A stretch of DNA of 64,000 bases from Myxococcales bacterium. Its GTDB lineage: Bacteria; Myxococcota; Myxococcia; Myxococcales; Myxococcaceae. The position numbers and the translations under genes were made by a program. The notes beneath the pieces are model-generated. The model saw nothing but the letters and a program-made list of their open reading frames with translations, ran no database searches and had not been told where the DNA came from. Location of the stretch: contig JACPVI010000061.1 of NCBI GenBank assembly GCA_016191815.1, positions 62,001 to 126,000 on the forward strand, read 5' to 3'. Every line of letters starts with the position of its first letter. Position 1 is the stretch's first letter. Positions 51,986 to 59,325 of the stretch are shown piece by piece.

Positions 51986-54085
51986 ATGTCCCCGGAGCCA
52001 TTCGGCGAGTATCGGCTGTTGGAGAAAGTGGCGGAGAGCGCCACCGGCGAGCTGTTCCGGGCGGTGCGCGCGGGGGCACCCGAGCCGCTTGCGCTGGAGC
52101 GAATGCACCCGGAGCTGAGCCGCGACGCCGGATTCCGGGAGGTGTTTCTCTCGGACGCGGAAGTGGCGAAGGGCCTCTCTCACGAGTGCATCGCAAGCGT
52201 GGCAGCTATCGGCGAGCGGAATGGGAGGCTGTTCCTCGCGCGGCCGTGGGTGGAAGGAGTGAGCCTGGAGGAGTTGCTCCCGCGGGCCATCGAGGAGAAG
52301 CTCGCTCCCTTCTCCGCCGGCCTCGCCGCGCGCTTGGTGCTCCCAGTCTCTCGCGCGCTCCGGCACGCGCACTCCCAGAAGGTGCTGCACCGGGGAGTGT
52401 CCCTCTCCAACGTGCTGGTGTCGTTCGACGGAGAGGTGAAGCTCGCTGGCTTCGGAATGGCCCGGGCCAGGCTCCGGGTGGCGGGCGCCGCGAGGCCATT
52501 CCTCTCGCCGGAGCAGGCCCGCGGCCGCGAGGTGGACGCCCGGAGCGACGTCTTCGCCGCTGGCGCCACGCTCTACGCGCTCGCCTGCGGCCGGCTTCCG
52601 GTGCAAGGGGACGAGGGCGATCGGCTCTCCCGCATCGCCACCGGAGAGCTGGACCCGCCGCGCGAGGCCAACCCTTCCATCGACCCTCAACTGGAAGGAG
52701 TCCTGCAGCGCGCGCTCGCCCTCTCACCCGATGGCCGCCCTTCCTCGGAGGAGCTGACCTCCGCGCTGGAAGAGCTCGCCAGGCGCGAACAAGCCGACGG
52801 GCCGGCCAAGGTGGTTTCCCAGCTCTTCCCCGACCGGAAGCGGCCGAGGCGAGGGCAAGCAGCGCAGGCGATCGCGAGCGCTCCGGCCCAAAGCCCTCGA
52901 GCCGACCGCCCGCGGGCCGGGCCATTTCGGATTTGGCCCTGGGCATTGCTTGGGGCGGCCGGGCTTGTCGCCGGCGGCTACTGGCTCGAGCGGCCAGAGC
53001 CCACCTACTCGCTCCTGGTCACCTCCGAGCCGGCCGGAGCGCAGGTGCTGGTGGACGGCAAGCTTCGAACGGGGGCGACGCCGCTCACCCTGCAAGGGCT
53101 CTCCGCGGACCGGCATCGGCGAATCGAGTTGGTGGCCAGCGGCTACCTTCCTTTCTCGCGGGAGCTGGAGCCGTCGATGAAGCACCTCCACGCGCGGCTG
53201 GAGGCGCGAGGGTCGCCGGCCGAGGCGAAGGAGCCGGCGGCGATGGCGCCGATCCCCTCCGCGGAGGGCGTCGCCTTCGATGCCGAGGCGCCTCCGGTGA
53301 AGGTGACGCTCTCGTCCCGGCGCCACTCGGTGCACATCCCCTCGTCGCGCGCGCTGCGGATTCCGCTCAATCTGCTCTCGCACTACACGGTCTCCGCCTC
53401 GGGCTCGGCGACGCTGGATCTGGTGGATCCGGCGCTGGCGGCTCAGCAGTCTGGCCGCGGGCGTTCGCCGCCTTTCGACCAAGACTCGCGGAAGCGGAGC
53501 GGCGCCTGGCGGCCGGAGGCTCCGCGCCCGCCGGGGCTCATCTCCATCCTGCGGCCCGAGGCGAGGCGCATCTTTTACATGCTCGAGCAGCCGCCGGCCC
53601 ACGGAGGCGAATCGTTCGGCCAGCTCGGCGGTTCAGCGGTGAAAGTCGGCCGCGCCACCCTCCTCTATGCATTCCTGCTCACCGACCGCGCGCAGCAATA
53701 CAACGCGGGCACCTTCCAGGTGGCGGTGGTGTCCGAGGACGGGAAAGAGGTCTACCTGCTCGACGCTCGAGAGCATGCGGTGTACGTCGCCCCGGAAGAC
53801 CGCTTCCTCATCCGGCGGCTGGATCCGGAAGCCTCCTATCGAATCGGGCTGTCGTCCGACGGCGCCGCGGCGGTGGCGGCGGTCTTCACTCCCGACGGCT
53901 CGCGCCCGCTTTGGCTGGATGGGTCTCCCACCGCCGAAACGCAACACCTGCTCGGCACCGGGAGGCACACCCTCTCGGGGGCGAAGTCCCTCTGGCTGAC
54001 CTTGCCGCTGCTCGGCCAGGAGGAAAACTCCGCCGCGGGCATCGAGCTGGAGGTCGCGCGCCTCGCGTCGCAGCCGCCCCGCTGA
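51986..54085 (+). CDS. pseudokinase with PEGA domain (membrane anchored)
   Basis: 699 residues, start behind GGAGGG. The N-terminal 290 residues have the Hanks-kinase fold but have lost the catalytic residues: the glycine loop reads VAESATGE, the VAIK lysine is Glu (LALERM), the catalytic loop is HRGVSLSN (Asp lost) and DFG is GFG. A membrane helix (about 310-328) and a PEGA domain (SEPAGAQVLVDGKLRTGATPL) follow, then a beta-rich extracytoplasmic region. It probably senses envelope state and signals by binding. It is divergent from the pomY gene. Confidence 0.88.
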   Translation: MSPEPFGEYRLLEKVAESATGELFRAVRAGAPEPLALERMHPELSRDAGFREVFLSDAEVAKGLSHECIASVAAIGERNGRLFLARPWVEGVSLEELLPRAIEEKLAPFSAGLAARLVLPVSRALRHAHSQKVLHRGVSLSNVLVSFDGEVKLAGFGMARARLRVAGAARPFLSPEQARGREVDARSDVFAAGATLYALACGRLPVQGDEGDRLSRIATGELDPPREANPSIDPQLEGVLQRALALSPDGRPSSEELTSALEELARREQADGPAKVVSQLFPDRKRPRRGQAAQAIASAPAQSPRADRPRAGPFRIWPWALLGAAGLVAGGYWLERPEPTYSLLVTSEPAGAQVLVDGKLRTGATPLTLQGLSADRHRRIELVASGYLPFSRELEPSMKHLHARLEARGSPAEAKEPAAMAPIPSAEGVAFDAEAPPVKVTLSSRRHSVHIPSSRALRIPLNLLSHYTVSASGSATLDLVDPALAAQQSGRGRSPPFDQDSRKRSGAWRPEAPRPPGLISILRPEARRIFYMLEQPPAHGGESFGQLGGSAVKVGRATLLYAFLLTDRAQQYNAGTFQVAVVSEDGKEVYLLDAREHAVYVAPEDRFLIRRLDPEASYRIGLSSDGAAAVAAVFTPDGSRPLWLDGSPTAETQHLLGTGRHTLSGAKSLWLTLPLLGQEENSAAGIELEVARLASQPPR

Positions 54086-54178
54086 GCCGCCGCCGTGGGG
54101 ATGAGCGCTCCTTCTTTTTTCTTGACCGTCCGTGCACGCGATCCCATCGTGAGCAGGAGCACGAAAGCGAGGCGCAGC

Positions 54179-54700
54179 ATGACGAGGCGGACCGCGGTTG
54201 TCGCGTTGCTTGGGCTGGGTTTGCTGAGCTCGGCCTGCCTGGCGCTATCGGCAGCGAGCAAGCCTCCGACGAAGGAGGAGGTCCTCAACGGCGACTACGG
54301 CCCTGCTCCGACCCCAGAAGAAGCCAAACAAATCATCAACCGTTACGTCGACGAGCACTTGACCCATCCAGAAAGCGGGAAGGTCAGAAACATCAGAGGT
54401 CCAGAGAAGGCCTATCTCGCGTACGCCGACTCGCCTCTTGGCAAGAACAATCTGGCCCGCCTGCGCCAAGAGTTTGGCAAGCCGGAGGTGTACGCATTCT
54501 ACGGTTACCGCGTTTGCTTCGAGGTGGATGGCAGGAACGACTTCGGCGCCTACACGGGGTACATGCTGACCGGGCTGTTCATCAAGGACGGCGCCTACCA
54601 TTGGTCGGTGATCGACGACCCGCCCTATCGCTACCCTGCCGCCAAGTATTGCGGGGCCTATGAAAAAGGCCACCCGCTCAGAGCGTCCGCGGAGCCGTAG
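54179..54700 (+). CDS. lipoprotein of unknown function, lower GC
   Basis: A 173-residue lipoprotein (LLSSAC lipobox) with no recognised domain; VYAFYGYRVCFEVDGRN and YTGYMLTGLFIKDG look like a small beta sheet. Its codons are less GC-rich than those of neighbours (runs such as GAAGCCAAACAAATCATC), a sign of recent acquisition. The ATG at 54179 lies 94 bases after the pseudokinase stop. It overlaps the convergent HAD gene by 23 bases. Confidence 0.7.
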   Translation: MTRRTAVVALLGLGLLSSACLALSAASKPPTKEEVLNGDYGPAPTPEEAKQIINRYVDEHLTHPESGKVRNIRGPEKAYLAYADSPLGKNNLARLRQEFGKPEVYAFYGYRVCFEVDGRNDFGAYTGYMLTGLFIKDGAYHWSVIDDPPYRYPAAKYCGAYEKGHPLRASAEP

Positions 54701-55304
54701 GGGGCAGCTCCAATCCGAGGGCGCGGAGCTGCGCGCAGAGCTCGGCCGGCTCGCGGAAGAGCCGCCCGTGGATTCCCACCCGGCACGCCGCCTCGACGTA
54801 ATCAGGGAGGTCGTCGAAGAACACCGCCTCCACCGGCGCGGCGCGAGAGAGCTCCAGCGCCCTCAGGTAGATGGCCGGCTCGGGCTTGATGAGCCCCAGC
54901 TCGTAGGAGAGAAGCAGGTGGTCGAACCTCTCCAGCAACGGCAGCTTGGGGCGAAGGTATTCCCAGTGGAGGTCGTTGGTGTTGGAGAGGAGCAGCAGCT
55001 TCACCCGGCCGATCAGCGCCTCCACGCAGGGCAAGAGCGGCCGGTTGACGGTGAAGTGGCAGCTCCACAGCTCGAGGAACTCCTCCCGAGGGATGTCCGC
55101 CCCCAGCCTCCGGCACAGCTCGGCGCGGAGGCCTTCTCCCCGGATGAGCCCCCGATGGACCTTCTCCCAGAGGGGCCGGTCGAGCCGCGCCTCCAGCTCC
55201 GATGTCGAGAGGCTGCACCGCGCCGCCATCCGCCGCACCAGATGAGCGTTGTCGTGCAAGGCCAGGACGTTGCCCAAATCGAAGATGACCGCCTTGATGC
55301 TCAC
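54678..55304 (-). CDS. HAD-superfamily hydrolase
   Basis: A 208-residue haloacid-dehalogenase-type phosphatase: nucleophile motif FDLGNVLALHD (the usual DxD is replaced by DLG, so activity should be checked), helical cap, LLLSNTND motif II, KPEPAIYLRAL motif III lysine and VFFDDLPDYV motif IV. Subfamily IA-like. Five bases separate it from the PLD gene upstream. Confidence 0.85.
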   Translation of the reverse strand: MSIKAVIFDLGNVLALHDNAHLVRRMAARCSLSTSELEARLDRPLWEKVHRGLIRGEGLRAELCRRLGADIPREEFLELWSCHFTVNRPLLPCVEALIGRVKLLLLSNTNDLHWEYLRPKLPLLERFDHLLLSYELGLIKPEPAIYLRALELSRAAPVEAVFFDDLPDYVEAACRVGIHGRLFREPAELCAQLRALGLELPPTAPRTL

Positions 55305-55308
55305 CGGC

Positions 55309-55905
55309 TCATCCTCTCCGAAGCCGGCGCGGCCTGCCCAGCCTGATGGGTGAGCCCGGGCGGTGCGGAGTGGCCGGCCCGAGCGGATCCGGGCAGCTCT
55401 CGCGCAGGCGGCAGGGCCCGCACTCGGCGCCGGACCACACTGACTCGTACAGCGCGGCCACCTGGTCGATGAGCGCGAAGTCCTCGGTGACCAGGCCCAG
55501 CTCGAAGTTCCGCCCGTGCTCGTGCTTGGCGCCCAGCCCGGCGCCGGTGAGGTTCGCGCTGCCCAGGTACAGCCAGGCCCGGTCCACCAAGAGGCACTTG
55601 AAGTGGACCCTCGGACAAATCTTCAGCTCGAGGCCGCCGCCTACCAGCCTGCGCCGCCGGTCGAAGGCAGCGCGGAATGGCCGGCTCGGCAGCTCGGCGT
55701 GGAGCAGGCGCAGCTCCACCCCGCGGGAGGACAGCTCCGAGAACAGCTCCACCACCGGCTCGAAGCGGCCGCGGTGCTCCACCAGCATCGCCTTCACGTT
55801 GGCGGTGGCAATCCAGGCCGACTCGCGCGCGCCGGCCAACTTGTCGAGCACTACCTCCCGGTACAGCTCGGGGCCGGTGAGGAGCCGGGCCAGCACAAAG
55901 CGCAT
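55309..55905 (-). CDS. single-HKD phospholipase D-like protein
   Basis: A 198-residue protein with one PLD motif (HFKCLLVDRAWLYLGSANLTG, H-x-K-x4-D) and a C-terminal Cys/Pro-rich tail (CGPCRLRESCPDP). One HKD motif suggests a dimer-forming nuclease-type member. Divergent from the B3/B4 gene across 64 bases. Confidence 0.75.
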   Translation of the reverse strand: MRFVLARLLTGPELYREVVLDKLAGARESAWIATANVKAMLVEHRGRFEPVVELFSELSSRGVELRLLHAELPSRPFRAAFDRRRRLVGGGLELKICPRVHFKCLLVDRAWLYLGSANLTGAGLGAKHEHGRNFELGLVTEDFALIDQVAALYESVWSGAECGPCRLRESCPDPLGPATPHRPGSPIRLGRPRRLRRG

Positions 55906-55969
55906 CGACCGCGAAGGTACCTCCCGGGCGGCCGTGTCCCAAGGAGAGTTCCTCCTCTATACAGGGCCG

Positions 55970-56611
55970 ATGCTGACCATCGAGCCCCATCCGCTCCTGG
56001 ACGCCCAGGCCTTCACCACCACCTTTGCCCGGCCCCTCGCAGAGATCTCGAGCGGCGAAGGACTTATCCGGCTGCTCTCGCCCTCGGCCGAGGCGCCGCT
56101 TCGCTCCGACGAGGCGGTGCGGGCGGCGGTGCGGGACCTCCTTAGGCACGGAGGGTACAAGCCCACCGGCAGGGGGAAACCCGCGTCGGAGTATTTGATC
56201 CGCGCGGCCTCCGAGGGCGCCCTGAGCCCCATCAACCTGGCGGTGGACGCCTGCAACGCGGTGTCGCTGCACAGCGGGCTGCCAATCAGCGTGGTGGACC
56301 TGGACCGGTCGGTCCCGCCTTTTCGGATCGCCATCGCCGCCGAGGGAGCGCGGTACGTCTTCAACGCCTCGGGGCAAGAGATGGAGCTCGCCGGCCTCAT
56401 CTGCCTCTTCGACGGCTTGGGGCCCTGCGCCAATGCAGTGAAGGACTCGCAGCGCACCAAGACTCATGCGGGCACCACCAGGACCCTCTCGGTGGTCTGG
56501 GGCGCGAAGTCGCTCTTGGACCGCACCAGCCGCGCGCTGGCCTGGTACCGCGCGCTGCTCGCCGAGGCAGGGGCCACCACCGCCGCGCCATGGCGGGACG
56601 CGCCCCCGTAA
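55970..56611 (+). CDS. B3/B4 tRNA-editing-like domain protein
   Basis: A 213-residue stand-alone B3/B4 domain as in the PheRS beta-subunit editing module: GGYKPTGRGKPASEYL, INLAVDACNAVSLHSGLPISVVDLD and DGLGPCANAVKDSQRTKTH. Family members clear mischarged tRNA or act in amino acid metabolism. Single gene, ATG at 55970. Confidence 0.8.
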   Translation: MLTIEPHPLLDAQAFTTTFARPLAEISSGEGLIRLLSPSAEAPLRSDEAVRAAVRDLLRHGGYKPTGRGKPASEYLIRAASEGALSPINLAVDACNAVSLHSGLPISVVDLDRSVPPFRIAIAAEGARYVFNASGQEMELAGLICLFDGLGPCANAVKDSQRTKTHAGTTRTLSVVWGAKSLLDRTSRALAWYRALLAEAGATTAAPWRDAPP

Positions 56612-56638
56612 CGGCGGCGGCCCGTCGCCGGGCGGCTC

Positions 56639-57142
56639 CTAGTGCGCCGCCGCGGCTGCCGGCGCGGTCGAGGCAGTGGCAACGGCCTGCGCGAATCGCC
56701 GCTCGGCACCTGCCTTGAAACGGCGAAGCCCACCCTGCAAGTCGGAAAGCACCAGCGGGCCCATCATCCAAATCGTCAGCGCCCCGAGCCAGCCCCACTT
56801 GAAGATGACCTTGACCTGCAGGTGGATGTGAGTGTGACCGGCGTCGATCGACCTGAAGTGGAACTGCTGCTCGTAGTCCTTGTAGTCGCCTTCCACCAGC
56901 CTCTTGATCGACACCCGGCAGTGCTCGAGGGCCGCCAGCTCGAGGATGCAGCTGAAGCTCACGCCCATGCAGCGGTAGACCATCCGGAATCGCGAGCCGC
57001 GCTGCTTGGGCGGGGGGGTGACCGCGGAGAACTCCTTGATCCGCCCCCCGGGAATCCACTCGCCGATGGATGACTGGTCACAGTAGTAGGCAAACGCCGC
57101 CTCCACGGGCACGTCCACCTCGATTTCAGTCGTGAAGTCCAC
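56639..57142 (-). CDS. SRPBCC/START-like protein
   Basis: A 167-residue helix-grip protein (DFTTEIEVDVPVEAAFAYYCDQSSIGEWIPGG start, FRMVYRC strand, HIHLQVKVIFKWGW near the end). It binds a hydrophobic ligand. The C-terminal Ala-rich tail is disordered. It lies downstream of the molybdopterin oxidoreductase, with the palindrome CGGTT-GCGT-AACCG in the gap. Confidence 0.75.
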   Translation of the reverse strand: MDFTTEIEVDVPVEAAFAYYCDQSSIGEWIPGGRIKEFSAVTPPPKQRGSRFRMVYRCMGVSFSCILELAALEHCRVSIKRLVEGDYKDYEQQFHFRSIDAGHTHIHLQVKVIFKWGWLGALTIWMMGPLVLSDLQGGLRRFKAGAERRFAQAVATASTAPAAAAAH

Positions 57143-57181
57143 GGTCGCCTCCCCAAAAGTCGCCAGGCGCCCAGCCGGCGC

Positions 57182-57195
57182 CGGTTGCGTAACCG
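57182..57195. promoter_or_regulatory. short palindrome before the SRPBCC gene
   Basis: CGGTT-GCGT-AACCG, a 5-base inverted repeat 40-53 bases upstream of the SRPBCC start on the minus strand; possible operator. Confidence 0.25.
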
Positions 57196-57211
57196 TTAGG
57201 GTAGCCGAGTA

Positions 57212-59278
57212 TCAGCCCTTTGTGCTCGTCAGGGCTCCGGAACCGGCCGGGCTTCGCCCGGGAGGCGCCGCTGGCTCGAGGCTCAAGGGCACGCCGACGT
57301 GGAGCACCATCCCGGTCAGCGGGTCAATGCCCTCTCGTGGGCTGGTGAGCTGCTGGACGTTGGTGCCAGCATGCCCATGGGGGATGGAGACCGCGCCCCG
57401 CCGGATGTCCTCGTCCACGAGGGCGACGCCGAGCAGCGAGCCGTGCGGGCTCGCGACCCGCACCACCTCGCCCCCTCGGATACCGGCTTCGGCGGCGTCG
57501 GCGGGGTGAATGTGGACCAGCGGCTGGTCGCGGCGAGGACCTTCCGGATCCACGAACAGCGAGTTCGTGTGGCCGGGCTGGCGCCGGTTCTGCAGCACGA
57601 GCCCCGAGGGTGGCCGGATCGCCTGCAACTGCTCCACCAGCGGCCGGGGCGCGAGTCGCCAACGCCCTTCCGGCAAGAGGTACCGGTGAACCCAGTCGTA
57701 ATCGGCGCCCGAGAGGATCACCGGCCCCTGCGCCGCGCGTACGCCCTCGAACGGCACCCGCGAAAGGCCCGTCATCGCGCCGAGCAGGTCGTCATCGGTC
57801 GCCTGGTCCGGGTCCAGCCCGCGGGGCATCGGGTCCATTCCCATCAGCCGACCGAGATGGCCGAAGCTCCACCAGGTCGCGCGCCGCTGCCCGCGTGGCG
57901 GCACCACCGCGCGGGTATGCTGGGTGAACACCGCGGGCTGTGCTGCCGCGGTCACGGTGATCAGGTCCGCCCTCTCGAACGGGTCCACCGAGGGGAGAAG
58001 GTGGGTGGCACACTCGGTGGTCGCCGTCGGCAGGATGTCCCATACCGCCAGCACCTCCAGCGATTTCAGGGCCCGGGAGACGCGGCCTGGCTGGGGAATA
58101 GCGACGGCGGGGTTGCCCCCCAATACAAGCAGCGCCCGCAGGTTCCCTGCCTCGATCTCGTCCGCGAGCGCCGCGCACGGGTACTGGTCCCAGCGCCGGG
58201 GAAGCTCGGGGCGGCTGCGCGGCCCTGGCCCCGGCTCCCCCTTCGAGGGGGGCCTGGTCGCGTCGAGGGGCGTAAGCCAGCCCGGGTGGAACCACCGTCC
58301 CCCGCCTGCGCTCGTCGACCCGGTCACGATTTCCAGCGACCACTTCAGCCACTCGGTGACGTTCGCAGCGGCGGCCATGGTGGTGCCGGTGCCGGTCTCG
58401 ATCACCACGTGGCGATGGCGCCGGATCGCCGCGAGGAAGTCCGTGAGGTCCGAGGGCGGAAGCCCGGTGATCTCCGCGGCCTCCTCCAGGCCGAATCGTT
58501 CGACCGAGCGAGCGAGCTGCTCCACCCCGGCCGCGTGCGCCTCGAGGTAGGCGAGGTCGGATCCGTCGCGCAGCACTTCGCGGAGGAGATAGGCGAGGAG
58601 GGCGTAGTCCGTTCCGGCGCGGGGCGCGAGATGGCGGCTGGCGAGCTGGGCGGTCTGGGTCCGCTGGGTGTCGATCACCCAGACCTCTCCCCGGCGCCGA
58701 ACGGCGTCGATCCGGCGCACCGGATCGGGGAGTTGGTTGAAGTGCCCGTGGGAGACCACCGGGTTGGTGCCCCAGTACACGAGGAGCGAGACGGCCTCGT
58801 GGTCGACGCAGGGAAAGAGCACGGGGCGGCCGCACATCAGCTCGGGGACCAGGAGCTTGTTCGGCATGTCGATGGTCGCGGTGCTGTACTTGCTCTTCGT
58901 CCTCAGCAAGCGAAGGAACATCGCCGGCACCAGCAGCGAGCCCGAGTCGTAGAAGCTCGCCGTGCCCTGGTAGAGGCCGATGGCGTCGGGCCCGTGCACG
59001 CGCAGGATGGAGGAGAGGCGCGAGGCGAGGTGGTCCAGGAGCCCATCCCACGGAACGCGCGCCAGCCGGCCGTCTCGCCGGAGCATCGGGTAGTCGAGTC
59101 GGTCGGGCCGGTCGTGCAGCTGAGCGGCCGCCTCTCCCTTGCGGCAGAGGTAGCCGCGGGAGATGGGGTGCGCGGGGTCCCCGGAGACCTCGAGCACCGT
59201 ATCGCCCTCGGTGGTGACCAGGGTGCCGCAGGCGGCGGTGCACAGGCGGCAGAAGCTGCGGTGGACGGTCGCCGTCAC
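57212..59278 (-). CDS. molybdopterin oxidoreductase (second full-length copy)
   Basis: A 688-residue DMSO-reductase-family protein from a GTG behind GGAGGGAG. The [4Fe-4S] motif CRLCTAACG ... GYLCRKG is at the N-terminus; PMLRRDGRLARVPWDG, TASFYDSGS, SAGGGRWF, LGGNPAVAIPQP and ATECATHLLPSVDPFERADL follow, with the C-terminal molybdopterin dinucleotide domain GLVLQNRRQPGHTNSLF. No signal peptide. Unlike the copy at 30.5 kb, no ferredoxin partner is adjacent; it is divergent from the giant kinase. Confidence 0.88.
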   Translation of the reverse strand: MTATVHRSFCRLCTAACGTLVTTEGDTVLEVSGDPAHPISRGYLCRKGEAAAQLHDRPDRLDYPMLRRDGRLARVPWDGLLDHLASRLSSILRVHGPDAIGLYQGTASFYDSGSLLVPAMFLRLLRTKSKYSTATIDMPNKLLVPELMCGRPVLFPCVDHEAVSLLVYWGTNPVVSHGHFNQLPDPVRRIDAVRRRGEVWVIDTQRTQTAQLASRHLAPRAGTDYALLAYLLREVLRDGSDLAYLEAHAAGVEQLARSVERFGLEEAAEITGLPPSDLTDFLAAIRRHRHVVIETGTGTTMAAAANVTEWLKWSLEIVTGSTSAGGGRWFHPGWLTPLDATRPPSKGEPGPGPRSRPELPRRWDQYPCAALADEIEAGNLRALLVLGGNPAVAIPQPGRVSRALKSLEVLAVWDILPTATTECATHLLPSVDPFERADLITVTAAAQPAVFTQHTRAVVPPRGQRRATWWSFGHLGRLMGMDPMPRGLDPDQATDDDLLGAMTGLSRVPFEGVRAAQGPVILSGADYDWVHRYLLPEGRWRLAPRPLVEQLQAIRPPSGLVLQNRRQPGHTNSLFVDPEGPRRDQPLVHIHPADAAEAGIRGGEVVRVASPHGSLLGVALVDEDIRRGAVSIPHGHAGTNVQQLTSPREGIDPLTGMVLHVGVPLSLEPAAPPGRSPAGSGALTSTKG

Positions 59279-59325
59279 GAGCTCCCTCCAGTTCGCTTGA
59301 GCCCTCTCATCCGGACCAGAGATCG

